Shown: positions 11,095 to 18,038 of the stretch, one piece after another | Layout of the letters: every line of letters begins with the position of its first letter | Position numbering within the stretch: the first letter of the stretch is position 1 | Assembly: GCF_029278565.1 (NCBI RefSeq) | Contig: NZ_CP119559.1 | Location: 992,001 to 1,056,000 of the forward strand | Direction: 5' to 3' | DNA from: Haloarcula halophila | GTDB lineage: Archaea > Halobacteriota > Halobacteria > Halobacteriales > Haloarculaceae | Length of the DNA: 64,000 bases | Program-made: the position numbers and the translations under genes | Notes under the pieces: model-generated | What the model was told of the DNA's origin: nothing | The model's database searches: none | The model's input: the letters and a program-made list of their open reading frames with translations, nothing else

Positions 11095-13419
11095 TCACAC
11101 GGAGGTACCGGTGTACACGAGGTTACTGAAGGAGGTCCAGCCGATGAGCTGATCGCCCGGCGTGGCGACCTTGGCTATCTTGGACCCGTCGGGACCGTTC
11201 CGCGCCTCCTTGTACTGGACGTATATGCCCCAGCTCAGCTCCCAGTACCCGTCTACGTCGTCGTCGTCACTCTCCGCGTAATGAACGTCCACGCTGTCCT
11301 CCCAGAAGGACCGCAGCGGGTTGCTCTCGTCAGTCGCGGGCTGCAGGTCCTCATCCGGCGTGTCCGGCTTCGGCTCCCGGAGCCACGCGGCGCGGCTGTC
11401 CACGCCGTAGATGCCACCCTCGACCTCGGTCCCGGCTTCAGCCGGGGCGGTTGGACAGTTCTCGAAGTACTCGGCTGGCTGCTCGTCGTCCGGACTCAGT
11501 CCCCGGAAGTCGTTGTGGTGTTCGTTCGCGTCCGCTTTCGCGTCCTCCGGTGCGTCGCTGTACGCCCACGCGTCCCCGGCGTCTCCGATCCACGGGTACG
11601 GCTTGATGTCGACGTGGAAGTTGTTCCACTGGCCGCCCACACCGGTCCGGGGGTCGCAGGGGTTGACGCCTTCGGGGCTGATGTCGTTGTAGTTCTCGTC
11701 GACGAGGGCGTGAAGCGCCATCTTCGCCAGCTCGACCTGGTCGAACCCCGGATTCCGGTCCGGGGAGAGGTTGGCCTCGTTCGTCCACCCGAGCACGTTG
11801 CCGCTCCGGTCCTGGACCTTGACCACCGAGTCCCCGTCCGGGTTCGTGGCGCTGTCCCCTGTCTCCTCGACCTCGGTCCCCTTCGTTATCTTCCAGATGT
11901 CGGTATCAGTGTGTTGGGTGACCGATCCGGGAGGGCTGTCCCCGTACCAGTTACTGTACGCCGAAACGTTCACGATGTCCTGGGTGAACGTGTCGTACGC
12001 GGGGTCCGCGTCGGGGTCCCGGAGGTACGCCTTGTCGTTATCGATCACCTGGTACGTCGTCGACGCGAAGTCGATGTCCGCCCCGCGCCCGGAGCAGTGC
12101 TCGCTCCGCGTCAGGTCCTTGTAGACCGGGTCCGACTGGTCCGAGAGGGTCAGTTTCCACTCGTAGTCCTCTGTGTCGCCGTCGCCGTCCGTGTCGACGC
12201 TGTGTGGCCCGGGCTCCATGCTGTCGATGGTGCTCTCGTCGTCCGGCCAGTCGTACGTGTCGCCCTCCCGGTTGTACTCCCAGTGCCGGTACCCCGATCC
12301 GATCCTGAGTGAGTACTCTTCGTCGGCGGCGGCTTGTTCGTCGTTGACGTGCTCGCGTAGCTGCTCCAGGTAGCGGACGAACGCGGGGTCGATGCGGGCC
12401 CGTGTGAACTCGGTGTTGCCGCTCTGTGCGTACTCGCCGACGGTGAAGTGCTCGGACAGTTGCTTCTCGCGGTGGTCCCCACTCGTATCCAGCAGGGGGT
12501 TGCCGCTGTAATTGGGGTCCCAGTGCTGTTCGCTCAGTGGCCACTGGTTGTCGTCCCGCGCGTCGGCCCCCCCTACCACGGGCAGCGTCGCCCCGCTCGG
12601 GAACGTGACCTCCTCGGCCGTCCCGCCACCGCCGCCCGCACTCCCGCCACCCCACTCGGGGATACGCAAGCTCCCCTTCTGCCAGAAGGAGTGCTCGGGT
12701 GGCTCCCATGACGCGCCGCCCGTCGTCGATACGAACCCAAGCTGGCCCAGCAGCCACTCGTAGTGCTCGTAGCTCGTCTGCTCGACGGCGATGTTCCCGC
12801 TCGTGCCGTTGATCAGGAGGTCAACGACGAATGCTCGCCAGAGCACATCGTTCTTTTTCCACACCAGCGCCGCGTCGCTCGTCGGGTGGAGGGTGACCTC
12901 GCCGGAGAGCAGCCCCCGGCCCCCGCCCGCGTCGACGCCGATATTACCGAACGCCTTCTCCCACTGCTTGGGCGTCAGCGGCTCCTCGGTGGCGAAGTGC
13001 GCGGCGAAGAAGCACCCGGCCGTCTTCCCCGAGGTCGGCTCGTCGCCGAGTGGTTCCGGGCCGTTCTCGCCTTGCCTGGCGAAGATGTACATGTGGGGGC
13101 CGTGGGCCGGCACGCTTTCGACCTTCGTGATCCAGATCATCGAGAGGCCGATGGCGCCGCTGAGGTCCATGAACGGCGGCAGGAGGTGATTCGCCGTCGT
13201 GCTGACCTCCAGCTCGAAGCCGAAGGCGCTGATGCCAGCGTCCGCCAGCTTCCCGAACGCGTCGGCGTCGACCACGTTCTCGACTTGCTTCCGTATCGCG
13301 TTCGCGTTCTGGTATCCGGCGGGGCCGACGGCAGACTCGCCCTCGAGCCGTCCGACGGGGAACTCCCGGAAGACCCTCCCCCCTTCGGTCGGCGTCTCGG
13401 GTTTCGTGTCCTGAGCCAT
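11095..13419 (-). CDS. M15-type D,D-carboxypeptidase/endolysin-like protein with SH3b-like modules
   Basis: 774 aa, start MAQDTKPETP, preceded by a GGAGTGA ribosome-binding-like stretch and a TATA element ~40 nt upstream. Residues 1-255 form a domain shared with the neighbouring 1034-aa protein, ending in WLLGQLGFV and a PEH-FWQ-G motif. A Gly-rich linker (256-267) follows. The catalytic part starts near HFTVGEYAQSG (~324), with LRIGSGYRHWEYN (~371) and SEHCSGRGADID (439-450). This fits the M15 metal motif H-x2-G-x3-D, with H441 and D448 as zinc ligands and H602 in FHVDI as the third. Between D448 and H602 sits an SH3b-like insert (~464-552, ending LGWTNEANL), and a second copy closes the protein (~672-770). 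There is no signal peptide. M15 enzymes cleave peptidoglycan cross-peptides, which this archaeon should not possess, so the target is probably bacterial. Confidence 0.8.
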   Translation of the reverse strand: MAQDTKPETPTEGGRVFREFPVGRLEGESAVGPAGYQNANAIRKQVENVVDADAFGKLADAGISAFGFELEVSTTANHLLPPFMDLSGAIGLSMIWITKVESVPAHGPHMYIFARQGENGPEPLGDEPTSGKTAGCFFAAHFATEEPLTPKQWEKAFGNIGVDAGGGRGLLSGEVTLHPTSDAALVWKKNDVLWRAFVVDLLINGTSGNIAVEQTSYEHYEWLLGQLGFVSTTGGASWEPPEHSFWQKGSLRIPEWGGGSAGGGGGTAEEVTFPSGATLPVVGGADARDDNQWPLSEQHWDPNYSGNPLLDTSGDHREKQLSEHFTVGEYAQSGNTEFTRARIDPAFVRYLEQLREHVNDEQAAADEEYSLRIGSGYRHWEYNREGDTYDWPDDESTIDSMEPGPHSVDTDGDGDTEDYEWKLTLSDQSDPVYKDLTRSEHCSGRGADIDFASTTYQVIDNDKAYLRDPDADPAYDTFTQDIVNVSAYSNWYGDSPPGSVTQHTDTDIWKITKGTEVEETGDSATNPDGDSVVKVQDRSGNVLGWTNEANLSPDRNPGFDQVELAKMALHALVDENYNDISPEGVNPCDPRTGVGGQWNNFHVDIKPYPWIGDAGDAWAYSDAPEDAKADANEHHNDFRGLSPDDEQPAEYFENCPTAPAEAGTEVEGGIYGVDSRAAWLREPKPDTPDEDLQPATDESNPLRSFWEDSVDVHYAESDDDDVDGYWELSWGIYVQYKEARNGPDGSKIAKVATPGDQLIGWTSFSNLVYTGTSV

Positions 13420-13456
13420 GAGTGGAGGTAATCACTCCTGGTGTTGGAGCGTTGAC

Positions 13457-13464
13457 AACTTAAG
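13457..13464 (-). promoter_or_regulatory. TATA element of the M15 gene
   Basis: The minus strand reads CTTAAGTT about 40 nt before the ATG at 13419. Transcription starting ~27 nt downstream would leave a leader of ~15 nt that carries the GGAGTGA stretch. The position and sequence fit a haloarchaeal BRE/TATA promoter. Confidence 0.5.
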
Positions 13465-13549
13465 CGTTGGGCAGACGACGAGTCGGCCCTCCCCCCGCAG
13501 TCGAACACGAGGGTCGAGAGGTTCGTCGTCCAGGGGCGCTTCGCCCGGG

Positions 13550-16500
13550 TCAGTAGAGGTTCCCCATGTTGGTCCAGCCGATGCGGGTTCCGTCGCTGGC
13601 GTGCTCTATCTCGATGATAGCGACGCGGTTCCCACCAGACGTGTAGCTGTCACGATCGGTGACCGTGACCGGCGTTCCCTGGTCTACCTCCCACGTGTTG
13701 GGGCCTTGGTTGACGTACGCGAGGGTGTTCCAGTTGTTGTGCAGCGGGTTCGCCCCCGTGACGGGCGCGTACCCGTTGTTGGGGTCCCGAAGCCACGCCT
13801 GACTGCTCTGTATCACGTGAGTCGGCGTGCTCGACTGGGGCGCGTCGAAGTCGAAGGAGTCGCGGTCCTCCGAGAGGAGGTCGTCGGCGGCGCCGCTCCG
13901 ATCCGGCGTGACGCCGTCGGCGAGATCGGTCGCCGAGAACAGCCGATAGCGGCTCTCGTGGTTCGGGTCGGTCTGCCACCCGATCCAGTGGGGCCAGTAC
14001 CTGACGACGTCGATCCGGCCGATACCGTCGTTCGTCATCTCGGTCGCGATGTCGTCGACCATGTCCGCCTCGTGCTGGTCGCCGCTGTTGCCACTCCAGT
14101 CGTTGGTCGAGAGGTCCTGGTTCCACCCGTTCCACGCGTTGTCGACGGCGTCCCCGAGCGTGTTGCCGCCGGTGTCGATGACGTGGGCTGGGCTCTTGAT
14201 GTGCCACCGCAGGACGAGCGCGATGCCCCGCTCGGAGGTGACCACGTCGCCGATAGTTGCCGGATCGCCGCCGTCGTTCGGGAGGTGGGAGACCCCCGGT
14301 GGCCACAGCGTGTTCCGGATGTCGCGGATGCGGAAACGGGTCATGTCCCACATCCCCTCTCGGTACCCGTCGACGGTTCGACCGGCCATCACGAACCGGG
14401 AAAACCAGTGCCAGCCCCGGAAGTAGTCGCCGTCCCGGCGGTGGACCGGCTCCCGGCTCACGTTGCCCCCGCTCCCGCGGTAGGCCAACGTCAGCTTGTC
14501 GGTGTAGTTCCGGAGGCCGTGGTTGAACAGGTCGCTCCCGTTGTTCCCCCACGCGGTGTCGGTCTCGACGCCGAAGTGGCCGAACGCCTCGTCGAAGGCG
14601 TTCTGGTTGCTCGATTCGAGGTAGCTGATGTACGCCGGTAGCTCGCCCTCCCGCAGCTCGTCGTCGGCGTGGCCCGAGGCCGGCCCGCCCTGCCCGTAGA
14701 GCTCCTGGGTCGGTCGCTTGATCTCGTTCCGCCATCGGTTGTAGCCCCAACTACCGAACTCCTGACTGGGGTTCCGGCCGGCCGCCCTGAGTGCCAGGGT
14801 CCAGTGACACGGACCGATGGACACGATGGCCGTGTCCCAGGAGTTGACGTCGTCGAGGTACCCTTCACACTCCAGTTCGGAGGAGGCGCGGACGATCTTG
14901 AACGTCGAGAGCGTGTCGGTCCCGGAGCCGCCAGTTTCGAGTGGCGTCAGGTTGACGTTGGTGCCGACGATGTTCTCCGGCAGCACCTCCCCGGTCCGGG
15001 GCCACGTCTGGTCGTAGTCGGGGTCGGCGTAAGGCCCGCCGTACGTCTCCCTGTAACCGCTGGAGGTGTTCGCCATCGTGTCCCGCTCGTAGTGCCCGAC
15101 CACGTACGCCGCCGGGCGGGTCAGGTTCCCGGTGTCGATGGCCGGGACGTCGACCGCGGTCGCCGATGCGCCGTAGTACTCCGAGAAGTCGGTCACGAAC
15201 ACCGAGTCGTCGGTGGGGTTCGACGCGTGCTCCAGGTCGAGCCGCTGCCAGAAGTTCTGGAAGACGACCCTGCTGTTGCCGCTGGAGTCGGTGAAGGCGT
15301 TTTGGTAGTCCGTCTCGTTGCCGTTGCTCACCGCGTTGTGGGTCTCGGTCCGCACGGTGTCCTCGTCCGTTATCTTCTCCATCACCACCGGACACCGCCA
15401 GTCGTTGTCGAGCCAGTACTGGATGCGTTTGGCCGTCTCCTCGTTCAGGACCCCCGAAACGTCCCCGTCGTAGGTGGCGTCGTTCGCGACCGCTTCGAGG
15501 TTCTCGACGTAGCGGTCGTTGCCGCTGCCGGTGTGGTGGGCGACCGTCTCGCGCTGTGCGTGTATCTGGAACTCCCGAACGGCCCACTCGGTCACGGCAC
15601 GGAAGTCCCCGCTCGCGTCCCCGGTCGTGAGGGTCGACTGGCTGCCGGGCTCGAAGCTGTAGTTGCTCCGCTGGCCGGACGCGACCATCCCACGGAACCA
15701 GAACCCGAGTTCCCAGAGGTCCGACTGGAGCTGTTTCACGTGGTCCTCGCGACCGGCGTTGCCGACGGTGACCTCGTAGTAGAGCTCCGAGCCCCCGTAC
15801 TCGCCCAGGCCGGCGACGTCGCTGAGGGGGTCCCCACCGCCCCCGCCGCCCCCACTGCCACCCTCGCCACCCCACTCGGGGACGAGCGTGTCGCCGTTCT
15901 GCCAGAAGGGGTGCTCGGGCGGATTCCACGAGCTACCGGATATCCCGTCGACGAACCCGAGCTGGCCGAGCAGCCACTCGTCGTGCCGGTAGCGCGACGC
16001 CGTGATGGTCGGGGCCAGCGCGTCGCTCCCGAGGGAGAGGTCGGCCGCGAACGTGTGCCAGACGTCGCGGTCGTCCCACACGAACACCGAGCCGTCGGCA
16101 CCGTACATGGTGGTCTCGCCGGAGAGGATGCCACTTCCGCCGCCAGCGTCGACGCCGACCGTGCCCATGGCGCGGTCGAACTGCGAGCGGTCGAGCGAGA
16201 CCGAGCCGTCGCCGAAGTGCGCCACGAAGAACGACCCCTCGACGGTCTGGGCGGGGTTCGGCGCGTCGGCGATGGGCTCGGCCCCGCCGGTACCGGCCCC
16301 GTCCTCGCTGTAGTTCGCGAAGAGCGTGACGTGTGGCCCCCGGTCTGCCCCGTCGTCGGCCCCGACCAGCCAGACCAGGGAGATGCCGATAGCGCCGTTC
16401 AGTGATCCGAACGGGGCGCTGTTACCGGCCTGAGCGTCCACCTCTACCTCGAACCCGAAGCCGTCTATCTCCGCGTTCGCAAGCTGCGTGACGGCTGCGT

Positions 16501-16654
16501 CCGTGAGCGTGCTTTCGACCTGAGCGCGGATGGCCTCCGCGACCTGGTACCCGCTGGGCGTGTCGCTGGCCCGGTTCTGTAGCTCGCTGATCGAGAGGTG
16601 TTTGTACACCCGACCGCCCTCGGTCGGGTTCTCGGGTTGGACTCCCTGGGGCAT
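13550..16654 (-). CDS. Peptidoglycan-binding-like, putative cell-wall-targeting protein (1034 aa)
   Basis: Start MPQGVQPENPTEGG. Residues 1-262 are homologous to the N-terminal domain of the adjacent M15 protein: same order of motifs, including GxxGILSGE-type and GxxGLLSGE-type segments, WLLGQLGFV and the PEH-FWQ-G ending. A polyglycine linker (~263-274) follows. Residues ~300-410 resemble a PG_binding_1 fold: HVKQLQSDLWELGFW, then GDFRAVTEWAVREFQ and a final ETAKRIQYWL. A large middle domain (~590-900) contains YLDDVNSWDTAIVSIGPCHW and ELPAYISYLESSNQNAF, which may be catalytic (glycosidase- or lysozyme-like) but which I cannot assign. The C-terminal ~100 residues are SH3b-like (QAWLRDPNNG to RIGWTNMGNLY). 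There is no signal peptide. It has its own promoter and is the first gene of the locus. Confidence 0.8.
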   Translation of the reverse strand: MPQGVQPENPTEGGRVYKHLSISELQNRASDTPSGYQVAEAIRAQVESTLTDAAVTQLANAEIDGFGFEVEVDAQAGNSAPFGSLNGAIGISLVWLVGADDGADRGPHVTLFANYSEDGAGTGGAEPIADAPNPAQTVEGSFFVAHFGDGSVSLDRSQFDRAMGTVGVDAGGGSGILSGETTMYGADGSVFVWDDRDVWHTFAADLSLGSDALAPTITASRYRHDEWLLGQLGFVDGISGSSWNPPEHPFWQNGDTLVPEWGGEGGSGGGGGGGDPLSDVAGLGEYGGSELYYEVTVGNAGREDHVKQLQSDLWELGFWFRGMVASGQRSNYSFEPGSQSTLTTGDASGDFRAVTEWAVREFQIHAQRETVAHHTGSGNDRYVENLEAVANDATYDGDVSGVLNEETAKRIQYWLDNDWRCPVVMEKITDEDTVRTETHNAVSNGNETDYQNAFTDSSGNSRVVFQNFWQRLDLEHASNPTDDSVFVTDFSEYYGASATAVDVPAIDTGNLTRPAAYVVGHYERDTMANTSSGYRETYGGPYADPDYDQTWPRTGEVLPENIVGTNVNLTPLETGGSGTDTLSTFKIVRASSELECEGYLDDVNSWDTAIVSIGPCHWTLALRAAGRNPSQEFGSWGYNRWRNEIKRPTQELYGQGGPASGHADDELREGELPAYISYLESSNQNAFDEAFGHFGVETDTAWGNNGSDLFNHGLRNYTDKLTLAYRGSGGNVSREPVHRRDGDYFRGWHWFSRFVMAGRTVDGYREGMWDMTRFRIRDIRNTLWPPGVSHLPNDGGDPATIGDVVTSERGIALVLRWHIKSPAHVIDTGGNTLGDAVDNAWNGWNQDLSTNDWSGNSGDQHEADMVDDIATEMTNDGIGRIDVVRYWPHWIGWQTDPNHESRYRLFSATDLADGVTPDRSGAADDLLSEDRDSFDFDAPQSSTPTHVIQSSQAWLRDPNNGYAPVTGANPLHNNWNTLAYVNQGPNTWEVDQGTPVTVTDRDSYTSGGNRVAIIEIEHASDGTRIGWTNMGNLY

Positions 16655-16691
16655 CGGTTGTTTTAATTATTTGATTCTTTTTGGTGTTATC

Positions 16692-16699
16692 TATATAAC
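16692..16699 (-). promoter_or_regulatory. TATA element of the 1034-aa protein gene
   Basis: The minus strand reads GTTATATA in an AT-rich 60-bp stretch, ~40 nt before the ATG at 16654, leaving a leader of ~14 nt. It is one of the clearest promoters in the left third of the window. Confidence 0.55.
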
Positions 16700-16837
16700 A
16701 TTTTCCCAAGCGGTGGGAACGGTCCTCTCGTTGCTGCCGGTCTCGAAGGGGAGCCGGTACGTCACGCCCAACGAGATCCACCGACTCTAGGATGTGAGAG
16801 CGCAGTCGCGCATTGAGGCTGCGGATAGACGCTGTTC

Positions 16838-17062
16838 TCACGCTGTTGCAGGGGGTAGCTCACCCCTTTCGGGCTCTCGACCAACTCCCACGACAGCACC
16901 ACTCCCGTTCGGGTGACTGCTACGGGTATCGCCATCATGCTCGGATTGAGAGTTGCGGACTTCCCACGTATCGGTACTATGACGCGCCGCTTCCGCAACT
17001 TCCGTCCTGCTCAGATCCGCGACACCGACAGGCTCCAAATGGACGTCCCCGTGATCGCTCAC
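16838..17062 (-). CDS. Hypothetical 74-aa protein
   Basis: GTG start whose first bases overlap the stop of the winged-helix fragment just upstream (GTGA overlap), the only argument for translation. The protein is hydrophilic, with no motif that I recognise, and there is no clear ribosome binding site. It could equally be a chance frame inside degenerate DNA. Confidence 0.25.
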   Translation of the reverse strand: MSDHGDVHLEPVGVADLSRTEVAEAARHSTDTWEVRNSQSEHDGDTRSSHPNGSGAVVGVGREPERGELPPATA

Positions 17063-17379
17063 ACGGTGGCGTCCGGCACACGCCAGGTGACCCCGCGCCC
17101 CTCGTGGTGACCTCGGTTCTGGAGCGTATGAAGGTGCTCACGTACCTGCCGTTCGGTGATGGAAACACTATCGGCGATCTCGTCCGTGCGCCATGCCTCA
17201 AGATCGGCCGTGGCCTCGATGACTTCACGCGTCCCCGGCGACCACGTCGTGAGAACGCGGCCCTCACCGGCGACGGGCACCCACTCGGGGAGCGTGTCGG
17301 TACGGATATAGACGACGGTTCCGGTCCCGTCGCGGCCGAACCGCGTAGCCGCCCGAACTCGACCGCACCCGCGAACGCC
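17059..17379 (-). pseudogene. Winged-helix DNA-binding protein remnant
   Basis: From GTG at 17280 the frame gives 73 residues: EVIEATADLEAWRTDEIADS followed by ITERQVREHLHTLQNRG, a readable helix-turn-helix, and a GVTWRVP wing-like end. Coding-looking sequence in the same frame continues upstream (TGTVVYIRTDTLPEWVPVAG) as far as an in-frame TGA at 17380-17382, with no good start codon. This suggests the 3' part of a longer gene that lost its 5' end. Its position next to the tRNA 3' end fits a regulator or replication gene of an integrated element; the exact family is unknown to me. Confidence 0.45.
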
Positions 17380-17470
17380 TCAAGCGCGGGTGAGCGGTCG
17401 CCCGTGGACTCGACAGTTTTCGAACCCCCAGAAAGCGTTATACGGTGGGATTGTAGAAGAGAGGGTGTAA

Positions 17471-17543
17471 GCCGGTGGAGGGATTTGAACCCTCGGCCTA
17501 ATCCTTACGAAGGATTCGCTCTGCCAGTCTGAGCTACACCGGC
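17471..17543 (-). tRNA. tRNA-Thr (anticodon CGU)
   Basis: 73 nt without intron. The acceptor arms GCCGGTG and CACCGGC pair over 7 bp. The D arm is GCTC/GAGC, the anticodon stem AATCC/GGATT with loop TTCGTAA (anticodon CGT, reading ACG), the T arm GAGGG/CCCTC with loop TTCAAAT. The 3' CCA is not encoded. Its 3' end faces the giant-protein locus, the usual side for integration of archaeal elements. Confidence 0.95.
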
Positions 17544-17581
17544 ACACGCCGTCCGTGTACACTCTGTGTTGTGCCGATAAC

Positions 17582-17597
17582 CGCAATAAGGATTGCG
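17582..17597 (-). terminator. Hairpin between uspA-like gene and tRNA-Thr
   Basis: CGCAAT and ATTGCG pair around AAGG, 27 nt after the UspA stop. There is no long U run, so this may be an end-of-operon structure, or an upstream element of the tRNA promoter since it lies 39-54 nt before the tRNA 5' end. Confidence 0.3.
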
Positions 17598-17623
17598 AAT
17601 CGGTGCCGGCCCGCGAGGGGTTC

Positions 17624-18037
17624 TCACGCCTCGTGAGCACCGACGACCGTGACCGGAACGTCGCCCTCCAGGAGAACCTGCTGGGCGACGCTGCCGAAGA
17701 CGACCTTCCCGGTCGGGGAGCGCTTGCGCGACCCCATGACGATCTGGTCGACATCGAACTCGGCGGCCAGGTCGAGAATACCGTCGGCGGGTGGTGTCCG
17801 GGCCTCGGCGAGTTGGTAGTCGATACCGCGTTCGTCGAGGGTGTCCCGAACCAAGCGGACCGTCTCGACGCGGTCGACGGATTTGAGATCCTCGGGTGCC
17901 TCTGCCTGTTCGGGCGTCAGGGCGTGGGTGACGATCGCTTCGACCTCGTCGGTTCCGCCAGGGAGGTCCGCGACGAAGGCGGCCTGTCCGCGGGCGCGAT
18001 CCGGGTCGTCGTCGACGGGAACGAGTACACGGTACAT
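17624..18037 (-). CDS. UspA-type universal stress protein
   Basis: 137 aa. The start MYRVLVPVDDD carries the first beta strand with the nucleotide-contacting Asp. The C-terminal part DQIVMGSRKRSPTGKVVFGS followed by VAQQVLLEGDVPVTVV is the classic G-x2-G-x9-G-S/T ATP-binding motif of ATP-binding Usp proteins (MGSRKR, GKVVFGSVA). It starts two bases after the stop of livF, so it is the last gene of the ABC transporter operon. A role in sensing transporter or energy state is plausible, since Usp domains often accompany transporters, but the link here rests on position only. Confidence 0.9.
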   Translation of the reverse strand: MYRVLVPVDDDPDRARGQAAFVADLPGGTDEVEAIVTHALTPEQAEAPEDLKSVDRVETVRLVRDTLDERGIDYQLAEARTPPADGILDLAAEFDVDQIVMGSRKRSPTGKVVFGSVAQQVLLEGDVPVTVVGAHEA

Positions 18038-18038
18038 C

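Larger units (their letters stand above)
16655..17470. other. Junction region between the giant-protein locus and tRNA-Thr
   Basis: About 0.8 kb with only short, weak or broken frames (two described separately). It contains an imperfect palindrome, GGGGTAGCTCACCCC, at 16852-16866 of the kind seen at ends of mobile elements. No integrase and no second copy of the tRNA 3' end was found here. The overall look is decayed accessory DNA beside a tRNA integration target. Confidence 0.45.

Noticed and set aside
16838-16880. Possible terminal hairpin of an IS200/IS605-type element (GGGGTAGCTCACCCC)
   Set aside because: There is no transposase or TnpB sequence nearby and no matching left end, so it is recorded only as an end-like palindrome.
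17401-17470. Duplicate of the tRNA-Thr 3' end as an attachment site (CGGTGGGATT near 17452)
   Set aside because: The match to the tRNA end is only a few bases and breaks at once, so it is no evidence for an att repeat.
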